From Imhoffiella fuscus (GTDB taxonomy: Bacteria > Pseudomonadota > Gammaproteobacteria > Chromatiales > Chromatiaceae), in assembly GCF_042682685.1 (NCBI RefSeq), contig NZ_JBHUHX010000015.1, positions 62,001 to 126,000 of the forward strand: a DNA stretch of 64,000 bases, written 5' to 3'. Of the stretch, positions 34,558 through 43,454 are shown in pieces (within the stretch, counting starts at the first letter, position 1; each line of letters starts with the position of its first letter). Position numbers and translations under genes: made by a program. A model generated the notes under the pieces. The model was not told where the DNA came from, did not search any database, and worked only from the letters and a program-made list of their open reading frames with translations.

Positions 34558-35697
34558 GTGAAGCAGCGACGACTCTACCTCCACATCGGAACGGAAAAGA
34601 CCGGGACCACCAGCATCCAAGAGATGCTGTTCCTGAACCGCGCTCGACTCGCCGAGGAGGGATACCACTTCATAGCGTCGGCGGGAGCACGCAACAATCG
34701 CAAGCTCAGCGCCTACGCCATACGCGAGGACCGCGCCGACGAGTTCCTGGAGCTCAACGGAATCCATACCCGATCCGATCGGCAGCGATTCGAGACGACA
34801 TTCGCCTCGGATCTGCGCGAGGAGATACAAGCGCTCCCCGACCACATCCACACCCTGATCGCATCGAGCGAGCACCTCCACTCGCGTTGCCTGCAACGCG
34901 AGGAGGTCGCCAAGCTGCGGGCACTGCTGCATCCCTTCTGCGACGACATCCGCATCCTGGTCTATCTGCGCCCCCAGATCGAGGTCATCACCTCGCTCTA
35001 CTCGACCGCCTTGAAATGCGGCGAATCCGAGGATCTCGGTACATTCGTCGCGCAACGCTGTCTGCCCAGCAACCCCTATTTCAACTATCGCGGCCTACTC
35101 GATCTCTGGGCCGACTCCTTCGGCGACGCCCAGATGATGGTGCGACTCTATCAGCGCCAGACACTGATCGAGGGCGATCTGCTCGCGGATTTCGCCTCGA
35201 CCATCGGCGTCGATCGTCTGCGCCCGCGCTTACAAAGGCCGGCGGAGCTGAACCGATCCATCAGCGCAGTGGGACAGGTCTGTTTTCGAATCCTGAACGC
35301 ACGCCAGGCCACTTCGATGGATGATGCCGGACACAGACACATTCACGAACGCCTATCGCAGTTCATCTGCGACAACCTTGCCGGCCCCGGGATACGTCCC
35401 CCCTTGGAGCTGGCCGAACGGATCGAGGGCGACTTCGCTGAAAGCAACGAGGACGTGCGAGCGCGCTGGTTTCCAGAACGCGCACAGCTGTTCGATCAGC
35501 CGACGGAACGCACAGACGACGATGGCCTGATCGACGACCACTACGTGAAGCTCTTCGAGGAGATGCTGACGATCGCGCTACAGCTGAGCGAACGGGCGAG
35601 ACTGACGGAAGCGATGTCACCCGAGTCCCCGTATCCGGCCGGACCCGAATGTCCCGACCGGATAGGGGAGCACCTCAGGTATCAATCGAGCAGATAG
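34558..35697 (+). CDS. Sulfotransferase-like protein
   Basis: A 379-residue product starting at a GTG (34558). Its N-terminus LYLHIGTEKTGTTSIQEML has the PAPS-binding-loop pattern (GTEKTGTTS) of sulfotransferase-fold proteins, and IRILVYLRPQIEVITSLYS fits the 3'-phosphate-binding segment seen in the family. The rest is not recognised, and acceptor and function are unknown; bacterial relatives often modify surface polysaccharides. It follows rodA by about 90 bp on the same strand and converges with the OmpA-domain gene, overlapping it by 16 bp at the 3' ends. Confidence 0.7.
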   Translation: MKQRRLYLHIGTEKTGTTSIQEMLFLNRARLAEEGYHFIASAGARNNRKLSAYAIREDRADEFLELNGIHTRSDRQRFETTFASDLREEIQALPDHIHTLIASSEHLHSRCLQREEVAKLRALLHPFCDDIRILVYLRPQIEVITSLYSTALKCGESEDLGTFVAQRCLPSNPYFNYRGLLDLWADSFGDAQMMVRLYQRQTLIEGDLLADFASTIGVDRLRPRLQRPAELNRSISAVGQVCFRILNARQATSMDDAGHRHIHERLSQFICDNLAGPGIRPPLELAERIEGDFAESNEDVRARWFPERAQLFDQPTERTDDDGLIDDHYVKLFEEMLTIALQLSERARLTEAMSPESPYPAGPECPDRIGEHLRYQSSR

Positions 35698-37496
35698 ATC
35701 TCGACCCGACGGTTCAGACTGCGCCCATGGGCCGTTGCGTTGGTGGCGATCGGACGCTCGGACCCTAGCCCCTCGGCGCTGATCCGATCGGCGCTGACAC
35801 CCAGCGATACCAGAGCCTGCCGCACCGCCTCGGCACGCCGCTTAGACAGAGAAAGGTTCAGATCCTCGCCTCCACTGCTGTCCGTGTGACCTTCAACCCG
35901 AACGCGCAGATCGGGCTGCTTGGCGAGCAGTTCGGCAACACGATCGAGACTGGGCAGCTTCTCGGCGGGCAGTTCCGCCTGGCCCGGCGAAAAACGCAGC
36001 TCGCTCTCGGCCAAGCGCACCAGGACACCCTGGGGCGTGTAGGTTCCACCCAGCTCAGCGTACCCGCTATAGAGCGCGCGCAGCTTGGCGATTTGGGCCT
36101 CGGCGTCGCGACGCGCCGCCGCTTCTCTCGCCAGGATTTCCTTGTCCTTCTCGGTCATGGCGGCATCCTTTTCCATGACCTCCTTGCGCGCCGTCTCCAG
36201 ACTCTCCTCAAGCGCGGCAATCCGGGTCTGGGCCTCCACCAGACGCTGCGCGGTCGTCTCGTCGATTTCGGATCCGCTCTCACGCGCCTGCGCCAATTCG
36301 GCTTCGAGCAGGGCCAGCTTCTCGCGCATCGCGTCCAGCTCGGCCTGGGCACCGTCCTGCGCCTCAGCGACCTTGCCTTTCTCCTGCGCCAACTCGGCTT
36401 CGAGCGAGGCGACACGCGCCTGCGCCTCCTCCAGACGCTGCTTCAGCGCCGCATCGGCCTCTCCGATGGTCGCACGGGCCTGCTCCAACTCCTGTTTAGA
36501 GGCCGCCAATCTGGACTTGGCCTCGTCGAGCGATGTCTGTAGCGCCGCGATGGCCGCATCATGCTGCTCCTGCAGCGCGGCGCGCACCTCTTGCTCGGAG
36601 GCCAGACGCGCGTTCAGCTCGGCGAGTTGGGCGGCCGTCTCCTCGGATGCCTGACCGGCATCGCCTTGAGCGGACTCCTGGGCGGCGATCAACTCGGCCT
36701 TGGCCTGCTGCAACGCAGTTTCGGTCTGTTCCAGCCTGGCCTGCGCCTCGGCCAACTGCGCGCGCGTGGCCTCGTGCTCGGACGTCAGCGCATCCAGCTT
36801 GGAGCGGGCCTCATCGAGCTGCTGGTTCAACTCTTGGAGACCGACGCCATCCTCGCCCTCGGACTTCGGCAAGACGCCGATCTCTTGAGCGGTACGCACC
36901 AGGTTCTCGTCCATCGGGGTGGTTCGCGCCAGATTGACCCGCTCGTTGAGGTGCTGCTCCAGCTCCTCGATCTTGGCCCGGTGCTCCTCTTCGGTCTTGG
37001 CGATGACTTGATCGACCTTGTCGAGCTGGCCCTTGAGGGTGATCGCGCGTTCGTGCGTGGACTCGTAGAGCTTCTCCAGCTCCGTGTTGGCCGCCGCAAG
37101 GGCCTGCCTCTCTTCCTCGGCCTTGGCGATCTTCTGACGCGCATTCTCGAGCGCCTGCGCCTGATCCGCCCTCAGACTCTCCATCGCCTGTTCGAGTGCC
37201 GCTTTATCCTGCTTCAGCCCCTCGATCTGCCCGGACAAGTCCGCAATCTCGCTCTTGTGCTGGTCATTGAGCGACTGGATCTGGGTGCGGATGGACGCCT
37301 CCACCTCTTCGGAATGCAGACGCCGAGCGTCCGCATCATGCATCTCGGTGCGCGACTGTGCGATCAGGGCATCCTTTTCCGCGATCTGAGCCTTGAGCTG
37401 ATCGTCGTACCATTCGTACAGCGAATAGACCCCGGTCAGGGCAATGAATAAAAATATGGCGATGAGTTTCCAGAACGACGTGCTGGAGTCGGACAT
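35682..37496 (-). CDS. OmpA-domain protein with long coiled coil and N-terminal membrane anchor
   Basis: A 604-residue envelope protein. One membrane helix lies at about 9-26 (FWKLIAIFLFIALTGVYSL). A very long Glu/Ala/Gln/Lys-rich coiled coil follows (about 35-475, with repeats such as LAEAQARLEQ and LEEAQARVASLEAELAQ). A C-terminal OmpA-like peptidoglycan-binding domain closes it (about 490-604: VRVEGHTDSSGGEDLNLSLSKRRAEAVRQAL is its core). It would span from inner membrane to cell wall. ATG 37496 follows AGGAGG. OmpA-domain stator-like or polarity factors have this layout; the exact role is unknown. It stands alone upstream of nothing on its strand but after ackA. Confidence 0.85.
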   Translation of the reverse strand: MSDSSTSFWKLIAIFLFIALTGVYSLYEWYDDQLKAQIAEKDALIAQSRTEMHDADARRLHSEEVEASIRTQIQSLNDQHKSEIADLSGQIEGLKQDKAALEQAMESLRADQAQALENARQKIAKAEEERQALAAANTELEKLYESTHERAITLKGQLDKVDQVIAKTEEEHRAKIEELEQHLNERVNLARTTPMDENLVRTAQEIGVLPKSEGEDGVGLQELNQQLDEARSKLDALTSEHEATRAQLAEAQARLEQTETALQQAKAELIAAQESAQGDAGQASEETAAQLAELNARLASEQEVRAALQEQHDAAIAALQTSLDEAKSRLAASKQELEQARATIGEADAALKQRLEEAQARVASLEAELAQEKGKVAEAQDGAQAELDAMREKLALLEAELAQARESGSEIDETTAQRLVEAQTRIAALEESLETARKEVMEKDAAMTEKDKEILAREAAARRDAEAQIAKLRALYSGYAELGGTYTPQGVLVRLAESELRFSPGQAELPAEKLPSLDRVAELLAKQPDLRVRVEGHTDSSGGEDLNLSLSKRRAEAVRQALVSLGVSADRISAEGLGSERPIATNATAHGRSLNRRVEIYLLD

Positions 37497-37601
37497 CGTC
37501 ACCTCCTCGGTGGCTTGTTGGCGAATAGTGCTCTCAGGCTCTTTGCGCCACCAATTATCCAGTATTTCCAGGGTTGGTGCTCGGCCCGACTCCAGTCGAT
37601 C

Positions 37602-38801
37602 TCAACTCACGGTGGCGAGCGCCTGCTGGGCGATTTCCAATTCCTCGTTGGTGGGGATCACTAGCAGCTTGACCTCACTGTCCGCAGTGCTGATGAAGCG
37701 TTCGCCCGGAGCGCGCTCGGCATTCACCACTTCGTCCAGCTCGATTCCCAACCGCTTCAGCCCCTGACAGGCGCCGTGACGGATCTCGACGGAGTTCTCA
37801 CCGATTCCGCCGGTGAAGACGACCGCATCGACCTCGCCCAATTCGGCGTAATAGGCGCCGATATATTTCTTCAGACGATGCAGGGTCATGTCGATCGCCA
37901 GCTGCGCGCGCTTATTGCCATCGGCGGCCTGATGGGTGACCTCGCGCATGTCGTTGACGCCGCAGACACCGAGCAGTCCGCTCTGGCGATTGAGCAGATG
38001 ACTGACCGCTGCGGCATTGAGATCCAGATTTTTCCAGAGATAGATGAGCACGGCCGGATCGATATCGCCCGAGCGGGTCCCCATCACCAGCCCCTCCAGC
38101 GGGGTCAGGCCCATGGAGGTATCGACACACTGACCGTTGCGGATAGCGGCAGCGCTCGCCCCGTTACCCAAATGCAAGGTGATCAGATTGCATTCGGCGA
38201 GCGGCTTGCCGAGCATCGCCGCAGCACGCTTGGAAACGTACTGGTGCGAGGTGCCGTGGAACCCGTAGCGACGGATGCGATGCTCGACGTAGAGGTACTC
38301 GGGAATCGCGTAGCGATAGGCTACGGGCGGCATGGTCTGATGGAAGGCGGTATCGAACACCACGACCGAGGGCACGCTCGGGAAGTGCTTGCGCGCGACC
38401 TCGATACCGGCCAGATGCCCCGGGTTGTGCAAGGGAGCCAGCGGGATGACGCTGCGGATCTCGTCCTCGACCTGATCGTCGACCACGACCGGATGCTTGA
38501 AGTGCGGTCCACCATGCACAACACGGTGACCGATCACGCTCAACTCCGAGACGTCCTCCAGGACACCCTGCTCTTGGAGCTTGTCGACGATATGGTCGAT
38601 GCCCTCCTGGTGGGCCGGAATCGCACGATTGTCCTCGGAGCATTGGCTGTTGCCGTCGGCGTCGATCCAGGCGAGCTTGAGATCGCCCTCAGCCTCTCCG
38701 ATGCGGCCGATCTGGCCGCTTGCGAGCGCCACCCAGTCGTCGCTGCGGAAGAGCTGGTACTTGATGGAGGAACTGCCCGAGTTGAGTACCAGGACTTTCA
38801 T
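37602..38801 (-). CDS. ackA: Acetate kinase AckA
   Basis: The 399-residue enzyme interconverts acetate + ATP and acetyl phosphate + ADP. It begins MKVLVLNSGSSSIKYQLF, the family's phosphate-binding start. Other signatures are VVHGGPHF, FDTAFHQTMP, HLGNGASAAAI, TRSGDIDPAV and VFTGGIGENS. Length is standard (about 400). The start overlaps the pta stop by 4 bases, so the two are translationally coupled. The pathway makes ATP from acetyl-CoA during fermentative or dark metabolism, or activates acetate for assimilation. Confidence 0.98.
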   Translation of the reverse strand: MKVLVLNSGSSSIKYQLFRSDDWVALASGQIGRIGEAEGDLKLAWIDADGNSQCSEDNRAIPAHQEGIDHIVDKLQEQGVLEDVSELSVIGHRVVHGGPHFKHPVVVDDQVEDEIRSVIPLAPLHNPGHLAGIEVARKHFPSVPSVVVFDTAFHQTMPPVAYRYAIPEYLYVEHRIRRYGFHGTSHQYVSKRAAAMLGKPLAECNLITLHLGNGASAAAIRNGQCVDTSMGLTPLEGLVMGTRSGDIDPAVLIYLWKNLDLNAAAVSHLLNRQSGLLGVCGVNDMREVTHQAADGNKRAQLAIDMTLHRLKKYIGAYYAELGEVDAVVFTGGIGENSVEIRHGACQGLKRLGIELDEVVNAERAPGERFISTADSEVKLLVIPTNEELEIAQQALATVS

Positions 38802-40912
38802 TCTGCATTTCCCTCGATGTGAAGATCGTTCTCGGCCTGCGCCTGGATGGCGGTGATGGCGACGGTATTGACGATATCGGTCACGGTGCAGCCTCGACTG
38901 AGGTCGTTGACCGGCTTGTTCAGCCCCTGCAGCACGGGGCCGATGGCAACCGCACCGGCGCTGCGCTGCACGGCCTTATAGGTATTATTACCTGTATTGA
39001 GGTCCGGGAAGACGAGCACGCTCGCGTGACCGGCCACCTCGCTGCCCGGCATCTTGGAGCGAGCGATTTCCTCGTCCACGGCGGCGTCGTACTGGATCGG
39101 CCCCTCGACCTTGAGCTCGGGATGACGCTCGCGCACCAGGCTCACCGCCTCGCGCACCCGGTCGACGTCCTCGCCTTTGCCCGAGCTGCCGCTGGAGTAG
39201 GACAGCATGGCGATGCGCGGCTCGATCCCGAAGGCGGCGGCGGTCGCGGCCGAGGTGATGGCGATGTCGGCCAGCTCCTCGGAATTCGGATTCGGGTTCA
39301 CGGCGCAATCGCCATAGACCAGCACCTGATCCGGCAGACACATGAAGAAGACGCTGGAAACGAGCTTGACGCCCGGCTTGGTCTTGACCGTTTCGAACGA
39401 GGGCCGAATGGTGTGCTGCGTGGTGTGGGTCGCGCCCGAGACCATGCCGTCGGCGTCGCCCTGGTAGACCATGAGGGTGCCGAAATAGCTGACGTCCTCC
39501 ATGAGGTCGTAGGCCATCTGCTCTGAGATGCCCTTGTGCTTACGCAGCTCGTAGTAGGTACGGGCGTAACGCTCGCGGTTGATCGAGTGCGTCGGATCCA
39601 CGATCCGGATGCTGTCGAGCTTGAGGCCCAGCTCCGAGATACGGCGCTGGATGCGATCGGGGTTGCCGAGCAGGGTCAGGTCGGCGACCTGACGCAGGGT
39701 CAGGATCTCGGCGGCGCGCAGGATGCGCTCGTCGGCACCCTCGGGCAGCACGATACGCTGACGGTTGGCCTTGGCGCGACGGATCAGCTCGTACTCGAAC
39801 ATGATCGGGGTCACGCGGTCGGAGTGGCGTATCGCCATCCGCTCGCGCAGCTCCTCGACATCGACGTACTCCTCGAACAGACCGAGAGCGGCGGCGATCT
39901 TGCGCTCGTCACCCGCGAGGATGCTCGCCTCGATGCGATTGAGGTTCATCGCCGTGGTGAAGGTATCGCTCTCGACCGACAGGATCGGCACGCTGGTGCG
40001 GCGCAGACCCTCGATCAGGGTCTGGACCCGCTCCGCCGGACGCAGACCGCCGGTCAGCAGTAGACCGGCGACGCGCGGGAAGGCCGAGGAGACATCCGCC
40101 GCGAGACTGGCGAGGATGATGTCCGAGCGGTCGCCTGGGGCGATGATGAGGCTGTCGTCCTCGATGTGACCGAGGAAGCTCGGGATCTCCATCGCGGCGA
40201 TCTTGTAGTTGCTCACGGCCTGGCGCAGACCGTCCTCGTCGGCATAGAGGGTGCTCGCGCCGAGCACCTGGGCGATCTCGCCCACGGTCGGCATGCCGAG
40301 CGACGCCTGCGCGGGCAGAACGTAGACGTTCTCGGTATCGCTCCGCAGATCGCGAACACGAGTCGCCACCGCCTCCAGATCCTCCGGGGCGACGCCGTTG
40401 ACGATACTGGCGAGGAAATCGGCACCGCGCTCGCGCATCAGCTCGTGAGTGATGTGCAGCGCGTCCCAGGCCTCCTGCTGGTTGCGACCGAAGCCGGGCA
40501 CGACCGGCACCAGCGCGCATCCGCAATTGTTCGCCAAATCGACGTTGAAACCGAACTCCAGTGACGGAATGAGGCCGCCGAAATCGGTGCCGGCGCAAAC
40601 CACCAGATCGCAATGCTCCTCGAGCATCTTGTATTTGTTCATGATGAGCTTGAGCAACTCATCGTAGCGGCCGCTGCCGACCAGCTTGCGCACGGTTTCG
40701 ACCGTGCAGCCGTAAAGCATCTCGGGAGGGAACGGCAGGTCGTAGCGACTGGAGATCAGGCTGGTCAAATTGTCCGTCCCGTTGTCCCTGGGAGCGAACG
40801 GCCGGAAGAATCCAATCCTGCGATTCACGGACGACAACATCTCCATGAACCCCAGAACCACCACGGACTTGCCGCTACCAGCACTGGCACCAGCGATATA
40901 AACGCTTTGCAT
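38798..40912 (-). CDS. pta: Phosphate acetyltransferase Pta (long form)
   Basis: The 704-residue enzyme converts acetyl-CoA and phosphate to acetyl phosphate. It is the long two-part form: an N-terminal P-loop (SVYIAGASAGSGKS) with a DRTGG-type regulatory region, then the C-terminal catalytic domain with RIVLPEGADERILRAAE and GMVSGATHTTQHTIRPSF. ATG 40912 is taken because the upstream codons do not fit the family and GAGG lies about 8 bases before it. It is followed by ackA (ATGA overlap). Confidence 0.97.
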   Translation of the reverse strand: MQSVYIAGASAGSGKSVVVLGFMEMLSSVNRRIGFFRPFAPRDNGTDNLTSLISSRYDLPFPPEMLYGCTVETVRKLVGSGRYDELLKLIMNKYKMLEEHCDLVVCAGTDFGGLIPSLEFGFNVDLANNCGCALVPVVPGFGRNQQEAWDALHITHELMRERGADFLASIVNGVAPEDLEAVATRVRDLRSDTENVYVLPAQASLGMPTVGEIAQVLGASTLYADEDGLRQAVSNYKIAAMEIPSFLGHIEDDSLIIAPGDRSDIILASLAADVSSAFPRVAGLLLTGGLRPAERVQTLIEGLRRTSVPILSVESDTFTTAMNLNRIEASILAGDERKIAAALGLFEEYVDVEELRERMAIRHSDRVTPIMFEYELIRRAKANRQRIVLPEGADERILRAAEILTLRQVADLTLLGNPDRIQRRISELGLKLDSIRIVDPTHSINRERYARTYYELRKHKGISEQMAYDLMEDVSYFGTLMVYQGDADGMVSGATHTTQHTIRPSFETVKTKPGVKLVSSVFFMCLPDQVLVYGDCAVNPNPNSEELADIAITSAATAAAFGIEPRIAMLSYSSGSSGKGEDVDRVREAVSLVRERHPELKVEGPIQYDAAVDEEIARSKMPGSEVAGHASVLVFPDLNTGNNTYKAVQRSAGAVAIGPVLQGLNKPVNDLSRGCTVTDIVNTVAITAIQAQAENDLHIEGNAE

Positions 40913-40988
40913 CGATCTGCCTCTTGACGGAAAAAGCACCCGGCGACACATGCGCCAAATGCTGCAATGCGAAGAAATGAACAGAAAC

Positions 40989-41011
40989 GCCCTCTCAATC
41001 AGAGAAGGGGC
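40989..41011 (-). terminator. Possible rho-independent terminator between the thioredoxin-fold gene and pta
   Basis: On the minus strand GCCCCTTCTC and GAGAGGGC can pair around TGATT with two bulged bases, followed by a T-rich stretch (TTTCTGTTCATTT). It would separate the upstream thioredoxin-fold gene from pta, which is on the same strand. Confidence 0.4.
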
Positions 41012-41067
41012 ATATTACGGGATTCTACTCAACCGCGAGCCATTCTCTGGCGAGTTAGGATCTGGGA

Positions 41068-42105
41068 TCAATCGCGCCTTGATGACCGCCAAGCCCCATA
41101 CGTCTGGGTGCGATACCCTTTGTCGGCGACATAATTCAGCACGCCGCGCAAACGGTAGAAGCCCGTAACCGAGTCGAGACGCAGGAACTCCCGACCCTCC
41201 TCGTCGAAAAAGATGAGTGCCGGCGCATAGAACAGTCCGAGATCGGCGGCCCAGGCACGCGCCGTCGTACGCGTTCCGGCAGGCGTGATCAGCGGCGTTT
41301 GGGAACGGACGTCGAGTTGAACCACGTCCAAATCGGCGAAATGGCGCCGGATGCCCGGTGCGCGTAGCGCCTGACCATGCAGAACGTCACAGGGATGGCA
41401 GTCGCCCTGCTCGAAGAAGACGACCAGCGGACGTTCCGCCCTTCGGCGGCGATCCAGATTGTACGGCGGTGGGGCGAAGAAGGGCTCCTCGTTCAGGTCC
41501 TCGGGATCGAACAGCATGCGATTCTCGCCACGAGCAAGATAATCCCGAAAGGATTCGCGCCGATAGTGTCCGTCGGCCACGTATTCGAGCGCCGCGCGGA
41601 ACTGATAGGGCGGATAGTAGCCGCGCAGCCTTAGCGCGACCCGTCCCTCGGCATCGTAGAAGAGGATCGAAGGGGTGAAATCCGTGCCCTCGCGTTGCGC
41701 CCAGTCGCGCTCAGACAGCAGGGCGCCATCCGGTGTCGTGACCTCCTCGATGCCGTGGATATCGATGGGAACAAGGTCGAAATGCCGCCGCGTATACTCG
41801 ACGATATCCGACAGCCCGAAGTTCACGCGCATGAGCCGCTCGCAATAGGGACAGCGCTGCTGGCCGAAATAGACCATCACGCCCCGCTTTCCCTCGGCGA
41901 GCGCCTCGCTCAGATCCGAGCGGATGTCGAGGAAGCTGCGCTTGAACCAAGCCGGATAGGTGATCGGCTCGTCCATGGGGAAGTCGTCGAAGCTGTAGAC
42001 GTCGGCATCACTGGGGCCGGCGCCGAAGGCGCGGGGCAGAGCGACCGACCAGAGCACGGCGAGCACGGCGAAAGAGAGGCGCCCCAGAACCAACCAACGT
42101 GCCAT
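41068..42105 (-). CDS. Exported tandem thioredoxin-fold protein
   Basis: A 345-residue protein with a hydrophobic N-terminal signal or anchor (about 6-29). The first thioredoxin-like domain (about 60-185) has CPYC (85-88) in YFGQQRCPYC and the cis-Pro segment FTPSILFY. The second (about 215-335) has CHPC (236-239) and YAPALIFF. Both resemble the SoxW/DsbD-C-terminal type of periplasmic thiol protein. GGAGG lies 6 bases before ATG 42105. Two redox-active domains in one chain suggest a disulfide reductase or relay in the periplasm, possibly cytochrome maturation or sulfur metabolism, but no neighbour proves it. It is downstream of nudE by 68 bp on the same strand. Confidence 0.8.
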   Translation of the reverse strand: MARWLVLGRLSFAVLAVLWSVALPRAFGAGPSDADVYSFDDFPMDEPITYPAWFKRSFLDIRSDLSEALAEGKRGVMVYFGQQRCPYCERLMRVNFGLSDIVEYTRRHFDLVPIDIHGIEEVTTPDGALLSERDWAQREGTDFTPSILFYDAEGRVALRLRGYYPPYQFRAALEYVADGHYRRESFRDYLARGENRMLFDPEDLNEEPFFAPPPYNLDRRRRAERPLVVFFEQGDCHPCDVLHGQALRAPGIRRHFADLDVVQLDVRSQTPLITPAGTRTTARAWAADLGLFYAPALIFFDEEGREFLRLDSVTGFYRLRGVLNYVADKGYRTQTYGAWRSSRRD

Positions 42106-42173
42106 CGTCAACCTCCGTGAAGCATTGACCGAATGTGCCGCCGACCGAAAGGACCGCCGTGGCGTCGACTGCA

Positions 42174-42719
42174 TCAGGTCCCGCAATTCAGCACCCGCAT
42201 CGCCAACAGCAATGCAGCAATGGAGCGGGCCTCGTCGAAATCGTCGCGCGCAAGCAGCGCGTCGATCTCGGACAGACGCCAGGGCACCACCTCGATCGGC
42301 TCGGGCTCGTCGCCGACGAGCTGCTGCGGATAGAGGTCCTGAGCCAGGACGATCAGACTATGGTGCTGGATGTATCCGGGCACCAGCGAGAGACGATCGA
42401 TGATCTGCAGACGCCGGGCGGCGTAGCCGATCTCCTCCTGGATCTCGCGGTTGGCCGCAGAGAGCGGATCCTCGCCGCGCTCGACGACCCCTTTGGGCAG
42501 ACCCAGCTCGTAGCGCTCGCTGCCGGCGCCGTACTCGCGAATCAGCAGCACCGTCTCGGCGTCCAGCATGGGTACAATCAACACAGAGTCGGCGCCGCCG
42601 GGCACACGCTCGTAGGTTCGCCGACTGCCGTTGGCGAACTCCAGATCGATCTCCTCGATTCGGAACAACCTACTTTGAGCCACCAGGCGCCGAGCGTGTA
42701 TCTTGGGTTTCGGCCGCAT
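42174..42719 (-). CDS. nudE: ADP-compounds hydrolase NudE
   Basis: A 181-residue Nudix hydrolase with a complete Nudix box, GVVERGEDPLSAANREIQEE (about 76-95), followed by IG. It should cleave ADP-ribose, Ap3A, NADH and similar compounds. Divergent from yrfG, as in Escherichia coli, where nudE and yrfG are neighbours; that synteny supports the NudE name over other Nudix enzymes. The two start codons are only 14 bp apart. Confidence 0.92.
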   Translation of the reverse strand: MRPKPKIHARRLVAQSRLFRIEEIDLEFANGSRRTYERVPGGADSVLIVPMLDAETVLLIREYGAGSERYELGLPKGVVERGEDPLSAANREIQEEIGYAARRLQIIDRLSLVPGYIQHHSLIVLAQDLYPQQLVGDEPEPIEVVPWRLSEIDALLARDDFDEARSIAALLLAMRVLNCGT

Positions 42720-42733
42720 CGAAGGACTCCTAC

Positions 42734-43426
42734 GTGAACGACCTGATCATGAGCGCACCAGGCCTCGATATCGATTGGAATGGAATCGACAGCGTCTTCC
42801 TCGACATGGACGGCACGCTGCTCGACCTGCATTTCGACAACCACTTCTGGCTTGAGCACGTCCCACGCCGCTACGGCGAGACCCAGGGTCTCTCCATTGA
42901 GGAGGCCAAGGCGGAGTTGCTGCCCCGCTACCGGGATATCGAGGGGACGTTGAACTGGTATTGCGTGGACCATTGGAGCCGCGAGCTCGGTCTGGACATT
43001 CTGCTCCTCAAGCAGGAGGTCGAGCACCTGATCGCCGTTCATCCCCATGCCGTGGATTTCCTGGAATGGGTCGCCAGTCTGGGCAAGCGCCGCGTTCTGG
43101 TCACCAACGCGCACCAGAAGACCCTGGCACTGAAGCTCGAACGCACCCGGCTCGGCGGACACTTCGAGCGCGTCCTCACCTCGCACGACCTGGGGGTCGC
43201 CAAGGAGTCGGCCGATTTCTGGCCCCGCCTTCGGGCCATCGAGGCGTTCGACCCCGAGCGCTGCCTCTTCGTCGACGACAACCTCAGCGTGCTGAGGGCG
43301 GCGCGCGACTATGGATTGCGCTGGACGATCGCGATCCTGGAACCGGACTCCCAGGCCCCGCGCCGCTCGGCGGACGGCTTCGCGGCCATCCTCAATTTTT
43401 CCGAGCTGCTGCCCGAGACGCGCTGA
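42734..43426 (+). CDS. yrfG: GMP/IMP nucleotidase YrfG (HAD superfamily)
   Basis: A 230-residue haloacid-dehalogenase-type hydrolase. Motif I is FLDMDGTLLDLHFD (Asp nucleophile and acid/base), motif II RRVLVTNAHQKTL, a Lys in VAKES, and motif IV RCLFVDDNLSVL. The length and the sequence DLHFDNHFWLEHVPRRY match YrfG, which dephosphorylates GMP and IMP. It begins at a GTG (42734) after AAGGA; an ATG at 42749 lacks a site. It converges with rhlB. Confidence 0.9.
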   Translation: MNDLIMSAPGLDIDWNGIDSVFLDMDGTLLDLHFDNHFWLEHVPRRYGETQGLSIEEAKAELLPRYRDIEGTLNWYCVDHWSRELGLDILLLKQEVEHLIAVHPHAVDFLEWVASLGKRRVLVTNAHQKTLALKLERTRLGGHFERVLTSHDLGVAKESADFWPRLRAIEAFDPERCLFVDDNLSVLRAARDYGLRWTIAILEPDSQAPRRSADGFAAILNFSELLPETR

Positions 43427-43454
43427 ACCGCGCGCCACGACCAACCGGCACGAA

